In this document: positions 46,931 to 57,437 of the stretch, piece after piece
How positions within the stretch are numbered: position 1 is the first letter of the stretch
How the letters are laid out: each line of letters begins with the position of its first letter
Source of the DNA: Pantoea sp. Ep11b
Lineage (GTDB): Bacteria; Pseudomonadota; Gammaproteobacteria; Enterobacterales; Enterobacteriaceae
DNA length: 64,000 bases
Assembly: GCF_040783975.1 (NCBI RefSeq)
Contig: NZ_CP160631.1
Location: 1,240,001-1,304,000, forward strand
Direction: 5' to 3'
Position numbers and translations under genes: made by a program
The notes under the pieces: generated by a model
What the model was told of the DNA's origin: nothing
Database searches by the model: none
Seen by the model: the letters and a program-made list of their open reading frames with translations, nothing else

Positions 46931-47998
46931 ATGAATCCGACACTGATAAAACCCGATGCGTTTGCTGCCTGCTCTGCCGCGACAGGGGCAGGCAATCACG
47001 GCGTGCTGGCTGCGGCAGCGACCGGATTAAGCGAGTTTATCTATACGCAGGGCGGCGATGCCGATCGCATCTTCGGCATCAGCGGCATCGATCCGGAACG
47101 GCTGGCCAGCCCGACGCTGAGCCTGGGGCTGGTGAACTACTGTCGGGTGCTGGAAGAGGCGGCGCGCCACTCCGGATCTGATAACTTCGGTTTGCACTAC
47201 GGCAGGCAGTTTAAACCGCAGTCATTAGGCCTGATCGGCTACATTGGCCTCTGCTCCGACACCCTGGAGCAGGCGCTGCAAAACGTGGTAGCCGCGTTTC
47301 CCTGGCATCAGCACGATACGCTGACCCGTCTGGTGGATAAGGGCGAGTGCTGGCGGCTTGACTATCAGGTGCGGCACGGTGCCATCCTCTCTCGCCGCCA
47401 GGATGCCGAGCTGACGCTGGGCATGTTTATGAACCTGATCCGCCACGTCGCGGGCCGCCACTGGGCTCCGCGTGAGGTGCACTTTGAGCATCCGCGTCCC
47501 GGCCAGTGGCACGATCACTGCAAAGTGTTCGATGCGCCGGTCTGGTTCGATCAGCCATTTAACTCGCTGGTGATCCCGAAGCGCGATCTGCTGCGTGCGA
47601 TGCCGGAAAGCGATCCGATCCTGTTGATGGTGATGCAGGATGCGATCCGGCGGCTCAACCGGGGCACGCCGCAGCAGAGCATGATCGAGCTGGCCCGTTC
47701 GCAGGTTAACTTATCGCTGATGCAGGGCGAACCGGTGCTGGAGGAGGTGGCCGATAAACTCGGCCTGTCGAGCTGGTCACTGCAGCGGCGGCTGCGTGAA
47801 GAGGGCTGCAGCTTCAGCGCGCTGGTGGATCAGGTGCGCTGCGAAATGGCCACACACTATCTGCAGCAGAAACAGCTGCCTATCTCGGAGATGGCCCTGT
47901 TGCTGGGCTACTCCGAAGTCAGTGCATTCTCACGCGCCTTTCGCCGCTGGTTTGGCATCAGTCCGCGTCAGTGGCGGCAGGAGGGGCTGGCCAGCTAA
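46931..47998 (+). CDS. AraC-family regulator (OruR-like)
   Basis: 355 residues: an N-terminal arabinose-binding-type domain (PF12625-like, about 35-225; FGLHYGRQFKPQSLGLIGYI) and a C-terminal double helix-turn-helix (about 255-350; LEEVADKLGLSSWSLQRRLREEG and ISEMALLLGYSEVSAFSRAF, in pieces). This architecture is found in OruR and other activators of amine/amino-acid catabolism. The start MNPTLIK at 46931 follows AGAGGCGACC. It likely controls the permease and kinase genes. Longer in-frame sequence upstream overlaps the kinase gene and is rejected. Confidence 0.88.
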   Translation: MNPTLIKPDAFAACSAATGAGNHGVLAAAATGLSEFIYTQGGDADRIFGISGIDPERLASPTLSLGLVNYCRVLEEAARHSGSDNFGLHYGRQFKPQSLGLIGYIGLCSDTLEQALQNVVAAFPWHQHDTLTRLVDKGECWRLDYQVRHGAILSRRQDAELTLGMFMNLIRHVAGRHWAPREVHFEHPRPGQWHDHCKVFDAPVWFDQPFNSLVIPKRDLLRAMPESDPILLMVMQDAIRRLNRGTPQQSMIELARSQVNLSLMQGEPVLEEVADKLGLSSWSLQRRLREEGCSFSALVDQVRCEMATHYLQQKQLPISEMALLLGYSEVSAFSRAFRRWFGISPRQWRQEGLAS

Positions 47999-48000
47999 CG

Positions 48001-48384
48001 CTAAGGTGCAAAGCCAAACCACGCTGGCTGATCCGGTTCCGGCGGAGGCGGCAGATCGCGGCTCTGTGCCACCAGTTGCCAGGCGCGCAGGCAGAGCGCC
48101 TCATTGCCTTCAGTCTGCGTTACCGCATACCGTCCACTCGGCTGCCACTCCATCCGCACCAGACATTGCTGACTCGCGTAACGCGACGCATCGCTGAACT
48201 GCTGGTTCAGGACTGGCTGCATTTGATTAGTCCAGTGACAGGCTTTGCTGTCAGGGTCCCGTGCGATATCACAGAGATTTGCCACGCTATTCTTTTTCTT
48301 TACAGGCGTTTGCTGGCAGGCGCTGAGTGAAATTGCAATAATTACCCCAGGCAATACTCCCTTCATTACATTAATTAAATTCAT
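48001..48384 (-). CDS. Lipoprotein with TolA-C/TonB-like domain
   Basis: A 127-residue precursor. The signal ends in lipobox LSACQQ, and the mature domain pattern (CLVRMEWQPSGRYAVTQTEGNEALCLRAWQLVAQS, in pieces, then LPPPPEPD) parallels the C-terminal domain of TolA: cysteine, strand, GNxxLC, helix, PPP. TolA-C binds Pal, phage g3p and colicins. A free lipoprotein with this domain might compete with or modulate the Tol system; this is inference. It ends 2 bp from the convergent AraC gene. Confidence 0.72.
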   Translation of the reverse strand: MNLINVMKGVLPGVIIAISLSACQQTPVKKKNSVANLCDIARDPDSKACHWTNQMQPVLNQQFSDASRYASQQCLVRMEWQPSGRYAVTQTEGNEALCLRAWQLVAQSRDLPPPPEPDQPAWFGFAP

Positions 48385-48702
48385 TTAAATGGCTAATTTC
48401 TCTGAAAGATCTGGCGGTCTGCTGCCGACAGTTTACAGCGCGGCCTGATGAATGCTATGGCATTCCTCTGACTGTCGGCAGAACCAGAATTTACCGCCCC
48501 TGAGCGGATGACCTCTTCTTTAACTCATGGATTAGAAATGAAGAGAAAATATGCCTTTGCGGCACGCTTTCTGGTAACCGCGTCGCTGACCAGCGATCGT
48601 CTGCTGGCGCACAACGAGCAGGGTGGTTTGCTGACCGGACCACGTTACAGACTCGCCAGCGTCCGCTGATCAGACTCTGACGGGCGCTCTGGCGCCCGTT
48701 AC
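48385..48702. other. Intergenic region before the Tli4-like gene
   Basis: About 320 bp. A 43-codon frame (48538-48669; MKRKYAFAARFL...) has only a weak ribosome-binding site and is not called. A GC-rich hairpin (ACGGGCGC/GCGCCCGT, 48679-48698) just beyond the stop of the minus-strand gene may be its terminator, though it lacks a T-run. Confidence 0.4.
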
Positions 48703-49809
48703 TCAGAACGCATTATTTCTGATGCGGAAGGAGCGGGTGATGCGGTCCCATATCTCTACCAGTTCTGCTTCACTGTAAGCCGGGGGAGGCAGGGCGTGAT
48801 TGCTGAGCGTCAGGTCAAGATTGGGATGCCTGAAGTCTGCTGTTTTCTCATTGGCTATGGCAGTAAACAGTAACTGTGCTGTCGGATTATCCGGAGATTG
48901 TTCTGAAGGCGCAGTGGCAAGCCATTCGCTGGCCGCAAAGTCAGCAATCTGTTTCTTTTCCTTACGCAGCGTTCTGGCGTTAATTCCTGAAAGATAAGAC
49001 TGGATTTCACCGCTTCGCTCCATCATGTCGGTACTCTCTTTTAAGGCATTATTGCTCCAGACGACGAAAGAAAAGATCGGATTATGGGGGTAAATAAAAG
49101 TGATATCTTCCTGTGGCGTCCCCTTACCGTCGCGGATAAATCCCTGTGAAATGCAGGTGCCGGGCTGAGCCGGTATTTCATCATCTTTACGCCCGCTCAG
49201 GCGCGACATTAAATCCTGCAGCTCAGCCAGCTTCCGGGATTTAGTGTTAAGAGAATCTGTATTTACACCAGCCCTGATTAAGCTTTCTTTACTTTCCTGA
49301 TATTTAGGATCTGACAAATCGTTGATTTCTTGAGTGAGAATAAATGCTACCCCGTCAGCGTACAGGTGCCCCTCCAGAATGCGGCCAAAGCCAGCCTCAC
49401 TCTCATTTGTATTGCGATCAAATATCACCGCGTTTTCACTCATCCGGTACACCTGTTTAAGAAAAGGCTGATCCACTTTTCTCACTGTGTGCCCGTTCTG
49501 CAGCTCCTGCTCCCGCAGCCGGATACGCTGTGCAAACGCCGGCGGGTAGAGCCGCCTGCTGCTGATGCTGACTTCATTGATCTGAGCGCGGTCCGTGAGG
49601 GTATTTTCAAACGAGGCCGAAACCTCAAATACATAGCGCCCCACACACTGGGCTCTGGTGGTGGCAAACAGGGTATCGACCCTACGTTTCTCCTTGTCCG
49701 TTAACGCCGGTGGCGTATGCACAAACGTCACGTAGTTGTGAATAGAGAACCCTGCCGCCAGCAGGACTATCGCCAGCGGGAAAAGCAGCTGAAGAGGGAG
49801 CTTTCTCAT
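48703..49809 (-). CDS. Tli4-family T6SS immunity protein (orphan)
   Basis: 368 residues. An N-terminal hydrophobic helix (LQLLFPLAIVLLAAGFSIHNYVTF, about residues 5-28) anchors it or acts as a signal. A Tli4 N-domain-like segment (AQCVGRYVFEVSASF) and a C-domain (FIYPHNPIFSFVVWSNNAL) follow. Tli4 proteins neutralise Tle4-type phospholipase effectors of type VI secretion in the periplasm. No vgrG, PAAR or complete tle gene is nearby. The gene overlaps the preceding short frame by 4 bp (ATGA), as would be expected after an effector gene. Confidence 0.8.
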   Translation of the reverse strand: MRKLPLQLLFPLAIVLLAAGFSIHNYVTFVHTPPALTDKEKRRVDTLFATTRAQCVGRYVFEVSASFENTLTDRAQINEVSISSRRLYPPAFAQRIRLREQELQNGHTVRKVDQPFLKQVYRMSENAVIFDRNTNESEAGFGRILEGHLYADGVAFILTQEINDLSDPKYQESKESLIRAGVNTDSLNTKSRKLAELQDLMSRLSGRKDDEIPAQPGTCISQGFIRDGKGTPQEDITFIYPHNPIFSFVVWSNNALKESTDMMERSGEIQSYLSGINARTLRKEKKQIADFAASEWLATAPSEQSPDNPTAQLLFTAIANEKTADFRHPNLDLTLSNHALPPPAYSEAELVEIWDRITRSFRIRNNAF

Positions 49810-50075
49810 GGTGCGGGCACCTGCTGCGCGATTTTTATTATGGAGCGGACCGTGAATACCAGGGCGTCCGACAGGTCGCTGTAAACTGACCGGGAGCGAT
49901 CCACGGGAGCCGTTGCACGGGCATCTTCTTCTTTGGGGTGACAGATGAGTTCGAAGTGAAACCGCCCGTGGTCATTCCAGGCCGGGCGATGATAAGAGCG
50001 GTTTTCTTTTTTCCTGTCTTCCATGCGTCGGCTTCCTGCTCCCTGCGTCGGAAACCGGATTATCTGCATAAACAT
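49806..50075 (-). CDS. Short frame coupled to the Tli4-like gene; possible effector remnant
   Basis: Up to 89 residues, ending RSIIKIAQQVPAP in an ATGA overlap with the immunity gene. The start is uncertain: ATG 50075, or ATG 50024 with AGGAAG upstream. The body (RPAWNDHGRFHFELICHPKE, then VYSDLSDALVFTV) is a single plausible domain end but matches nothing I can name. Because T6SS effectors directly precede and couple to their immunity genes, I read it as a possible C-terminal fragment of a lost Tle4-like effector. Confidence 0.42.
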   Translation of the reverse strand: MFMQIIRFPTQGAGSRRMEDRKKENRSYHRPAWNDHGRFHFELICHPKEEDARATAPVDRSRSVYSDLSDALVFTVRSIIKIAQQVPAP

Positions 50076-50351
50076 CCGGCCCTGAATTGATCGGGAAGGA
50101 AAATGCGTTAATTAAAACGCGCTGAAGGCACAGAGTGATGAGGCGTGGGGCAGGTTCTGTCTGTTTAGCAGGATTAGTCCGCAGGCCTGCCTTAACATCG
50201 AATCATCTCTGTCGTCTGTCGTCTGACACAGTGCGGATTTCGAGTCCTGCCCGGGTTAGCTATTTTATCGCCTGAGAGGACCCGAAATTCCCTGTGATGT
50301 TTATGCCATGCGATCGATGAGCAGGGCAGGCATTTTAGTGATACGTGCCCG

Positions 50352-53300
50352 TTATCCCTGCGGCAGTTCCAGCTGGCTGTAACCTAATCCATTCATTTTT
50401 CGCACTTTAATCTGCACCGGAATGCGCTCTTTCATTGCCTCTACGTGGCTGATCACCCCAATCGTTTTACCGCTGGCGTTGAGCGCATCCAGCGCATCCA
50501 GCGCGGTGTCGAGCGTCCGGGCATCCAGCGTGCCAAACCCCTCATCCAGGAACAGCGATTCGATGCGTGTTTTATGGCTGACCAGATCGGACAGCGCCAG
50601 CGCCAGCGCCAGGCTGACCAGGAAGCTCTCACCACCCGACAGCGTGCGGGTATCACGCGCAGCGTCGGCCTGCCAGGTATCAACCACATCCAGCTCAAGC
50701 TGATCCTGGGCACGGCGCTGCAGCAGATAGCGGCCATGCAGCCGGTCAAGCTGGCGGTTCGCCAGCGCCACCAGGTGATCCAGCGTTAATCCCTGAGCGA
50801 AACGCCGGAACTTATCGCCGCTGGCGGAGCCGATCAGATCGTTGAGCAGGCTCCACTGCGCCAGCGCCACGCTATCCTGTTCGATCTGCGTCATCAGGCT
50901 CTGCTGCCGGGCGCGCAGGCTGGCATCGCTGTTGAGCTGCTGCTGAATCTGCCCCTGCTGACTGGCGTTGTCACGCAGTGCCAGCCGTAACTGTTCCAGC
51001 TGCTCTGCCAGCGCAGTGGCCGATTCCGGCATCGCGGCGGGCCTGGCCTGCTGATGGGCCGCCAGTCGCTGCGCCAGATCCGCCAGACGAGCCTGCTGCT
51101 GCTGACATTGCTGATCAAGCTGCTGTAGCTGCTGGCGCAGTTGCACGGCCGTCTGCTCATCCAGCAGCGCCGCGCGCAGGTGCTCTTCATCCGCAAAGCC
51201 GGCGTGCTCCAGGGCCTGGCGCAGGGCCGTTTCCGCCTCCGCCCGTTTGTGGCAGAGACTCTGACGCTGAGCTTCCAGCGCCGAGCACTCACCCTGCAGG
51301 CGACTGACCTCCGCCTGCACCTGCTGCAGGGCGGTCAGCTGCTGCGTCAGTTGTTCATCGCACTGCTGAACACGCGCCTGCATCTGCTGACGGGCGTGTG
51401 CAACATCGCGATCGCCAAACAGCGCCTGGCGCTGCTGCCGCATTTCGCTGAGCTGCGTCTGGCTCTGCTGCTGCTGTTGCAGACGGGCGGCGAGCTGCTG
51501 CTGTTCCTGCTCCGCCTGCTGCTGCAGGGCAGTGAGCTGAGTTTCCCCTTTAAGCAGCTGAGGCTGAAGGTTAGTGAGCAGTTGCTCACTTTTCTGCCAC
51601 TGCTGCCAGCGCGTCTGCTGTGTCGCCAGCCAGGTTTCACGATCGGCGGCGGCAGGGAGAGTCAGATCGTGAGCGCTGAACTGCTGTGCCAGACGGCTCT
51701 GTAGCGTCTGCCACGCCTGCTGCTCCTGCTGCTGACGCAGTTGCAGCGCCTCCAGCGACTGCTGCAGGCTGGTGAGCGACTGCTGAGCGAGCTGTTCAGC
51801 CTGCTGATGCTGCTGCCAGGCCTGCGACTGCTGAAGGTAGTGATCTTTCGCGGCCTGACGCGCCTGTTCTGCGGCTTCCTGCGCCTGGCGCTGCTGCTCA
51901 AGCTGACTTTCACGTTCGCTTTGCTGCTGCTGCCACGCGGCTAACGCCTCGCTATCGGCAATCGGGAAGGTGAGTGCCAGCTTACTGCTCAGCGCCTGCC
52001 ATTGCTTTTCAAGCTGATCGAGCTGCTGCTGCGTCTGCGCGATCTCCTCACGCAGGCTCTGTTGCTGCAGCGCGGATTGTTTCAGCTGCTCTCCTCTGGC
52101 TGTGCCCGCTTCACGCAGAGCCTCTGTCTGCTGCTGCAGCGCAGCCCGACGCTGCTGGTTAGCACTTACTTCCAGCGAACTGTAGGCCTCCACAGCGGGA
52201 TGCGTACAGGAGCCGCAGAGCGGGCAGGGCTGATCGGCGGTGAGACGCGCGCGGTAATCGCTGAGATCGACGATCTGCTGCTCCAGCGCACAGATTTTTT
52301 CGACATCGTCCAGCTGCTGCTTTTCGCGTTTCCACGTCTCGCGCAGGGTCTGCAGTTCCGCCTCGCTCTGCTGATGCGCTTTTTCCAGCGCGCTCAGTCG
52401 CTGCTGGCGCTGACCGAGCTGCAGGTGCAGCGGCTGCCACTGCGTGGCGAGCAGCAGCAGTTGCTGCCGGGCCGGACGGCTCTGCTGCAACTGGCTCTGC
52501 GCCTCACGCAGCGCCGCTGGCGGATGCTGCTCCTGGAGCGAAGTCAGCACTTGCTCCGCCTGCGACAGCGCCGCGCGTGCCTGTTGTTCCGCCTGCTGAC
52601 GCGGCAGCGCCTGTTGTGCCTGCTGCTGTAGCTGCGCCTGCTGCGCGGCGATCTGCTGTTGCTGCTGTTCAGCCTGCTGTGCCAGGCCAGCCAGCGTTGC
52701 CTCACGCTGAGCCAGCAGCGCAAAGTTCTCCTGCCAGACGGGCAGAGCGGCACCCCACTGTGCCACATCGGCCAGCTGCTGACGTAACTGATGCTGTTCT
52801 GCCATCGCCTGCTGCCAGGCGGCGACCTGACGCGTCTGCGCTGTCAGGGTGAGCTGCGTCTGGTCCAGATGCTGCTGCTGCCGGCTGTTCTCCTGCTGCT
52901 GTTCCTGGAGCGACTGCTGCAGCGTTGCGATTTGCTGATCCAGCGGCAGCACCTGGTCAGTCAGCAAACTCTCCTGCTGCTGCTGTTCCTGCAGCACCTG
53001 CTGGCGGGCGGTCTGGGTGACGGCGTAGTGCTGCTGATGCAGCTGTTGCTGCTGCTGTGCCTGCTCTGCGTCCGCCGTGCGTTGCTGACAGCGGCTCGCC
53101 ATCTGCTGCTGATCGGTGCGCAGCGTGTCGCGCTGCTGCAGGATGCTGCGCAGTTTTTCTGCCGGTTCGCTGCGGGCCAGCCGCTGACGGTCATCCTCTG
53201 CCGCCAGTGAGGCTGCCTGTGCCTGCTGAACTGCGGCCTCCGCCTGTTCATGTTCCAGCTGAAGCTGCTGCGTCTGCTGCTGCCATTGCTGCTGCTGCTG

Positions 53301-54026
53301 AGCCTGCTGATAGTGTGTGCTGAGCCGCTGTTCCGCCTCGGTGAGATCGGCGAGCTGCTGCTGCAGCGCCGCACGCGCCGCGTCATCCAGCAGGGCCATC
53401 GCGCCCGCCTGACTGCGCAGCAGATCCAGCTGGGTCTTCGCCTCTTTGTGGCGCTCATAGATCGCGGTGGAGATCAGGCCGTAGATCTCCGTGCCGGTCA
53501 GCTCCTCCAGCAGTTCGGCGCGTTCGCTGGCCTTCGCGTTGAGAAAGGCGGCGAACTGCCCCTGAGAGAGCATCATTGAGCGGGTAAAACGCTCGAAATC
53601 GAGCCCGGAGAGGGTTTCGATCAGCTTTAGCTTGTCGCCGACCTTATCGGCGACAATGACGTTGTCGGCGCAGCGCGCCAGCTCCACGCGCGGCGCCTGC
53701 AGCTTGCCGTCGGCGGTACCGCGTGCGCGGTTCTGGCTCCAGAAGGCGCGCCAGGCTTCCCCTTTGATCTCAAACTCTACTTCGGCGAGACATTCCGCGC
53801 AGTCGCGGGTCATCAGCGCATTCTGGCTCTGGGATATCGCTCCCAGGCGCGGCGTCTGGTGATAGAGCGCCAGGCAGATGGCGTCGAGCAGGGTGGTTTT
53901 ACCGGCCCCGGTGGCACCGGTAATGGCGAACAGGCCGTTGCTGGCAAAAGGTTCGGCACGGAAGTCGATGAACCATTCACCGCGCAGGGCATTGAGGTTT
54001 TTAAACCGGAGCGTGAGGATCTTCAT
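50352..54026 (-). CDS. sbcC: SbcC, ATPase subunit of the SbcCD nuclease
   Basis: A 1224-residue Rad50-like SMC protein. Walker [16 protein letters not shown] is near residue 36. Two long coiled-coil arms flank the zinc hook CPLC at Cys601/Cys604, and the C-terminal signature [16 protein letters not shown] and Walker [13 protein letters not shown] close the ATPase head. With SbcD it cleaves hairpins and protein-blocked ends. It is about 175 residues longer than E. coli SbcC (1048), the excess being glutamine-rich coiled coil. Overlaps sbcD by 4 bp, so translation is coupled. Confidence 0.96.
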   Translation of the reverse strand: MKILTLRFKNLNALRGEWFIDFRAEPFASNGLFAITGATGAGKTTLLDAICLALYHQTPRLGAISQSQNALMTRDCAECLAEVEFEIKGEAWRAFWSQNRARGTADGKLQAPRVELARCADNVIVADKVGDKLKLIETLSGLDFERFTRSMMLSQGQFAAFLNAKASERAELLEELTGTEIYGLISTAIYERHKEAKTQLDLLRSQAGAMALLDDAARAALQQQLADLTEAEQRLSTHYQQAQQQQQWQQQTQQLQLEHEQAEAAVQQAQAASLAAEDDRQRLARSEPAEKLRSILQQRDTLRTDQQQMASRCQQRTADAEQAQQQQQLHQQHYAVTQTARQQVLQEQQQQESLLTDQVLPLDQQIATLQQSLQEQQQENSRQQQHLDQTQLTLTAQTRQVAAWQQAMAEQHQLRQQLADVAQWGAALPVWQENFALLAQREATLAGLAQQAEQQQQQIAAQQAQLQQQAQQALPRQQAEQQARAALSQAEQVLTSLQEQHPPAALREAQSQLQQSRPARQQLLLLATQWQPLHLQLGQRQQRLSALEKAHQQSEAELQTLRETWKREKQQLDDVEKICALEQQIVDLSDYRARLTADQPCPLCGSCTHPAVEAYSSLEVSANQQRRAALQQQTEALREAGTARGEQLKQSALQQQSLREEIAQTQQQLDQLEKQWQALSSKLALTFPIADSEALAAWQQQQSERESQLEQQRQAQEAAEQARQAAKDHYLQQSQAWQQHQQAEQLAQQSLTSLQQSLEALQLRQQQEQQAWQTLQSRLAQQFSAHDLTLPAAADRETWLATQQTRWQQWQKSEQLLTNLQPQLLKGETQLTALQQQAEQEQQQLAARLQQQQQSQTQLSEMRQQRQALFGDRDVAHARQQMQARVQQCDEQLTQQLTALQQVQAEVSRLQGECSALEAQRQSLCHKRAEAETALRQALEHAGFADEEHLRAALLDEQTAVQLRQQLQQLDQQCQQQQARLADLAQRLAAHQQARPAAMPESATALAEQLEQLRLALRDNASQQGQIQQQLNSDASLRARQQSLMTQIEQDSVALAQWSLLNDLIGSASGDKFRRFAQGLTLDHLVALANRQLDRLHGRYLLQRRAQDQLELDVVDTWQADAARDTRTLSGGESFLVSLALALALSDLVSHKTRIESLFLDEGFGTLDARTLDTALDALDALNASGKTIGVISHVEAMKERIPVQIKVRKMNGLGYSQLELPQG

Positions 54027-55222
54027 TGCGTCTCTTCCATGGCGGCCAGCGTCTGGCGGAACAGGGTGGTCATCTCGTCAATCTGCGTCTCATCCAGCGC
54101 CTCATCCAGCGCCAGGCGGCGGGCGAAAACCTCCTCCACCTTCAGCTCATTCAGGGTTTCATTGTCGAGCCGCGCCAGGCTCTGCTGCCGCTGTTCACGG
54201 CTGCGGCGAAGCAGCAGGACCTCCACCGGCAGCGCGGCGGTCAGGCTCTCGACCTGCCGCTGCAGGTCACTGAGGTACTCCTGGGTGGTGACTTCGATGT
54301 CGAGCCAGGTGGGCTTCGCCTGCTGAACTGCGCTGAAGGCGTTGAGCTGCTCGGCGATCTGCGCCAGCGATCCTTTCAGCATCCGCATCGGCTGCGTCTG
54401 CGGCACCACCAGTGGCGTGACGGATTGCAGACCACTGGCCGCCAGCTCGAGCAGAAAAACGCTTTTTTCGCTGCCCAGCTCGTCAAAACTCAGTGGAATC
54501 GGCGAGCCGCTGTAGCGGATATGCTCGCTGCCCGCAACGCGCTGAGCGCGATGGATATGGCCCAGCGCGATATAGTCAGCCGCCGGGAAGGCGCTGGCGG
54601 GGAAGGCGTCCAGCGTGCCGATATAGATGTCGCGCACCGAATCGCTCTGGCTGACGCCGACGGTGGTGAGATGGCCGGTCGCGATGATCGGCAGCGCATG
54701 GCCCAGCGCCTGCGCGGCGGCGAAACGCTGCTGATAGTGATCGGCGATCGCCTCCAGCAGCGAGGTCTGCTTGTCACGTCCCGACTGGCCCGCCCGGCTG
54801 CGCAGGATATCGCGCGGACGCAGATAGGGAATGGCGCAGAGCAGTGCGCCCGGCTCGCCCTGGCGGGTCCTGAGCAGCAGCACGTCGTCATTCTCCTGCG
54901 GCGTGGCGATCACCCGGGTATTGAGACAGGCGAGCAGTTCACGCGACTCATTCAGCGTGGCAACGGAGTCGTGGTTGCCCGCCAGCACGACCAGCTGGCA
55001 GCCCGTCGGCTGCAGTGCGACTACAAAGCGGTTAAACATCTCGCGGGCATAGCTGGGCGGCGTCCCGGTGTCGAAGAGATCGCCCGCGATAATCAGCGCA
55101 TCCACCTGATGCTGTTCTATCTGGAGCAGCAGCCAGTCGAGAAACGCCTGATGTTCCGCCGCCCGGCTTTTGTTGTAGAAGAACTGCCCCAGATGCCAGT
55201 CCGCAGTGTGAATAATGCGCAT
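54023..55222 (-). CDS. sbcD: SbcD, nuclease subunit of SbcCD
   Basis: A 399-residue Mre11-like metallophosphoesterase (E. coli 400). The phosphoesterase motifs are complete: HTADWHLGQ (I), GDLFDTG (II), GNHDS (III), ATGHLTT (IV) and LGHIHRAQ (V). It forms Mn-dependent 3'-5' exonuclease and ATP-dependent endonuclease activity with SbcC. First gene of sbcDC, divergent from phoB as in E. coli. Confidence 0.97.
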   Translation of the reverse strand: MRIIHTADWHLGQFFYNKSRAAEHQAFLDWLLLQIEQHQVDALIIAGDLFDTGTPPSYAREMFNRFVVALQPTGCQLVVLAGNHDSVATLNESRELLACLNTRVIATPQENDDVLLLRTRQGEPGALLCAIPYLRPRDILRSRAGQSGRDKQTSLLEAIADHYQQRFAAAQALGHALPIIATGHLTTVGVSQSDSVRDIYIGTLDAFPASAFPAADYIALGHIHRAQRVAGSEHIRYSGSPIPLSFDELGSEKSVFLLELAASGLQSVTPLVVPQTQPMRMLKGSLAQIAEQLNAFSAVQQAKPTWLDIEVTTQEYLSDLQRQVESLTAALPVEVLLLRRSREQRQQSLARLDNETLNELKVEEVFARRLALDEALDETQIDEMTTLFRQTLAAMEETQ

Positions 55223-55338
55223 GATGAGTCCCTGCCGTTATGATTCGCCCGGCGATTATACGGGCTCTGCGGCCAAAGCAAAAAAATGTCGTGGCCCTGT
55301 CATAAATGATTACCCACGAGGTTACAGGCAGGTTATGT

Positions 55339-55371
55339 TTTTCATAAAAGTGTCACAAATCTGACGCATAA
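55339..55371 (+). promoter_or_regulatory. Pho box and promoter of phoB
   Basis: Three 7-mers at 11-bp spacing, TTTTCAT-AAAA-GTGTCAC-AAAT-CTGACGC, are followed by the -10 ATAAT. This is nearly the E. coli phoB box and indicates autoregulation by PhoB. Confidence 0.9.
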
Positions 55372-55419
55372 TGGCGCCGCGAATCTCAGTGACAGCCGTC
55401 ATAATCTGCAGGAGTAATA

Positions 55420-56109
55420 ATGGCTAAGCGCATTCTGGTTGTGGAGGATGAAGCCCCCATCCGCGAAATGTTGTGTTTTGTTCTGGAGCAGAACGACTAT
55501 CAGCCGATTGAGGCGGAAGATTATGACAGCGCCGTGGGCAAGCTGATTGAACCCTGGCCCGACCTGATTTTACTGGACTGGATGTTACCCGGCGGCAGCG
55601 GCATTCAGTTTATCAAACACCTGAAACGCGAAGCGATGACGCGCGATATTCCGGTGATGATGCTCACCGCGCGCGGTGAAGAGGAAGATCGGGTGCGCGG
55701 GCTGGAAGTCGGCGCCGATGATTACATCACCAAGCCCTTTTCGCCGAAAGAGCTGATGGCGCGGATCAAGGCGGTGATGCGGCGTATTTCGCCGATGGCC
55801 GTGGAAGAGGTGATTGAGATGCAGGGGCTGAGTCTGGATCCCTCCTCACATCGCGTGATGTCCGAAACCACGCCGCTGGAAATGGGCCCTACCGAATATA
55901 AACTGCTGCACTTCTTTATGACCCACCCGGAACGGGTTTACAGCCGCGAACAGCTGCTCAACCACGTCTGGGGCACCAATGTCTATGTGGAAGATCGTAC
56001 GGTTGATGTCCACATTCGCCGTTTGCGTAAAGCGCTGGAACTCTCCGGCCACGATCGCATGGTACAAACCGTTCGTGGAACAGGGTATCGTTTCTCTGCC
56101 CGCTACTAA
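55420..56109 (+). CDS. phoB: Phosphate response regulator PhoB
   Basis: 229 residues: receiver domain with phospho-acceptor Asp53 ([11 protein letters not shown]) and Lys in [10 protein letters not shown], then an OmpR/PhoB winged helix (about 130-229; [15 protein letters not shown] recognition helix). Activates phosphate-starvation genes, plausibly including phoE and the PstS-like gene in this window. ATG follows GCAGGAGTAATA. Co-transcribed with phoR 14 bp downstream. Confidence 0.97.
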   Translation: MAKRILVVEDEAPIREMLCFVLEQNDYQPIEAEDYDSAVGKLIEPWPDLILLDWMLPGGSGIQFIKHLKREAMTRDIPVMMLTARGEEEDRVRGLEVGADDYITKPFSPKELMARIKAVMRRISPMAVEEVIEMQGLSLDPSSHRVMSETTPLEMGPTEYKLLHFFMTHPERVYSREQLLNHVWGTNVYVEDRTVDVHIRRLRKALELSGHDRMVQTVRGTGYRFSARY

Positions 56110-56123
56110 ACGGAGCTTTTACC

Positions 56124-57437
56124 GTGCTGGAACGCCTCTCCTGGAAGAGATTACTTGCAGAACTGCTGCTGGCCTGCCTGCCGGGGCTGCTGCTGGGCCT
56201 GCTGACCGGCGGCCTGGCCTGGTGGCTGCTGCTGAGCGTACTGGCGGTGCTGTTGTGGCACTTTCACAATCTGATGCGGCTGTCGCACTGGCTGTGGCTT
56301 GACCGCACCATGACGCCGCCCGCCGGGCGTGCCAGCTGGGAACCGCTGTTTTATGGCCTCTATCAGATGCAGCTGCGAAACCGGCGGCGGCGGCGCGAAC
56401 TGGGTAATCTGATCAAGCGTTTCCGCAGCGGGGCGGAGTCGCTGCCGGATGCGGTGATCCTGACGACGGAAGAGGGAACGATTTTCTGGTGCAACGGGCT
56501 GGCGCAGCAGCATCTTGGCCTGCGGTGGCCGGAAGATAATGGCCAGAATATCCTCAATCTCCTGCGTTATCCTGAGTTTTCCCGCTATCTCCGTCAGCGC
56601 GATTTTGACAAGCCGCTGACGCTGGTGCTCAACAACAAACTGCACATGGAGTTTCGCGTGATGCCCTACAGCGAAGGGCAGTGGCTGCTGGTGGCGCGTG
56701 ATGTCACGCAGATGCACCAGCTGGAGGGCGCGCGCCGCAACTTCTTTGCCAACGTCAGCCATGAGCTGCGCACACCACTCACGGTGCTGCAGGGTTATCT
56801 GGAGATGATGAACGACGCGGTGATGAGTGAACCTTCGCGCAGTAAAGCGCTGCACACCATGTCAGAGCAGACGCGGCGGATGGACAGTCTGGTTAAGCAA
56901 CTGCTGACGCTGTCGCGCATTGAGGCCGCGCCGGCCATCGATCTGAAAGAGAAGGTGGACGTACCGGTGATGCTGAAACTGCTGCAGCATGAGGCGGCGA
57001 CGCTGAGCGGTGGCCGCCACGAGATCCATTTCCACACCGATCCCCATCTTAAGGTGTTCGGCAACGACGAGCAGTTGCGCAGCGCCATCTCCAATCTGGT
57101 TTACAACGCCGTCAATCACACGCCTGCGGGCACGCGGATCGATATCAGCTGGCTGCGCAGCAAACAGGGCGCGACCCTGCGGGTGTGCGATAACGGGCCG
57201 GGTATTGCGGCAGAGCATATTCCGCGGCTGACCGAGCGTTTCTATCGCGTCGATAAAGCGCGCTCCCGGGCCACCGGCGGCAGCGGGCTGGGGCTGGCGA
57301 TTGTGAAACATGCGCTGAGCCACCACAACGCGCGGCTCGACATTACCAGCGTGCCATACAGCGAGACCTGTTTTACCTTTACGCTGCCGGCAAGGTTGAT
57401 TGTCAGCGGCATGATGCAGGAGAATGCCGTTCATTAA
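56124..57437 (+). CDS. phoR: Phosphate sensor kinase PhoR
   Basis: 437 residues. Two N-terminal membrane helices without a sizeable periplasmic domain, a PAS domain (about 95-200), HisKA with phospho-acceptor His213 ([18 protein letters not shown], same number as E. coli), and the ATPase domain with N box, DNGPGIA and GSGLGLAIV. It starts at GTG 56124 (GGAGCTTTTACC upstream). Overlaps the next gene by 14 bp. Confidence 0.96.
   Translation: MLERLSWKRLLAELLLACLPGLLLGLLTGGLAWWLLLSVLAVLLWHFHNLMRLSHWLWLDRTMTPPAGRASWEPLFYGLYQMQLRNRRRRRELGNLIKRFRSGAESLPDAVILTTEEGTIFWCNGLAQQHLGLRWPEDNGQNILNLLRYPEFSRYLRQRDFDKPLTLVLNNKLHMEFRVMPYSEGQWLLVARDVTQMHQLEGARRNFFANVSHELRTPLTVLQGYLEMMNDAVMSEPSRSKALHTMSEQTRRMDSLVKQLLTLSRIEAAPAIDLKEKVDVPVMLKLLQHEAATLSGGRHEIHFHTDPHLKVFGNDEQLRSAISNLVYNAVNHTPAGTRIDISWLRSKQGATLRVCDNGPGIAAEHIPRLTERFYRVDKARSRATGGSGLGLAIVKHALSHHNARLDITSVPYSETCFTFTLPARLIVSGMMQENAVH

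Noticed and set aside
50352..54026. Dense CTG/CAG runs resembling a repeat array
   Set aside because: They encode glutamine-rich coiled coil of SbcC in frame; there is no regular repeat-spacer structure, so neither a CRISPR nor a trinucleotide tract.
54026..55243. 405-codon plus-strand frame antisense to sbcD
   Set aside because: It mirrors the sbcD codons, has no recognisable motifs and lacks a plausible start context; sbcD is certain.
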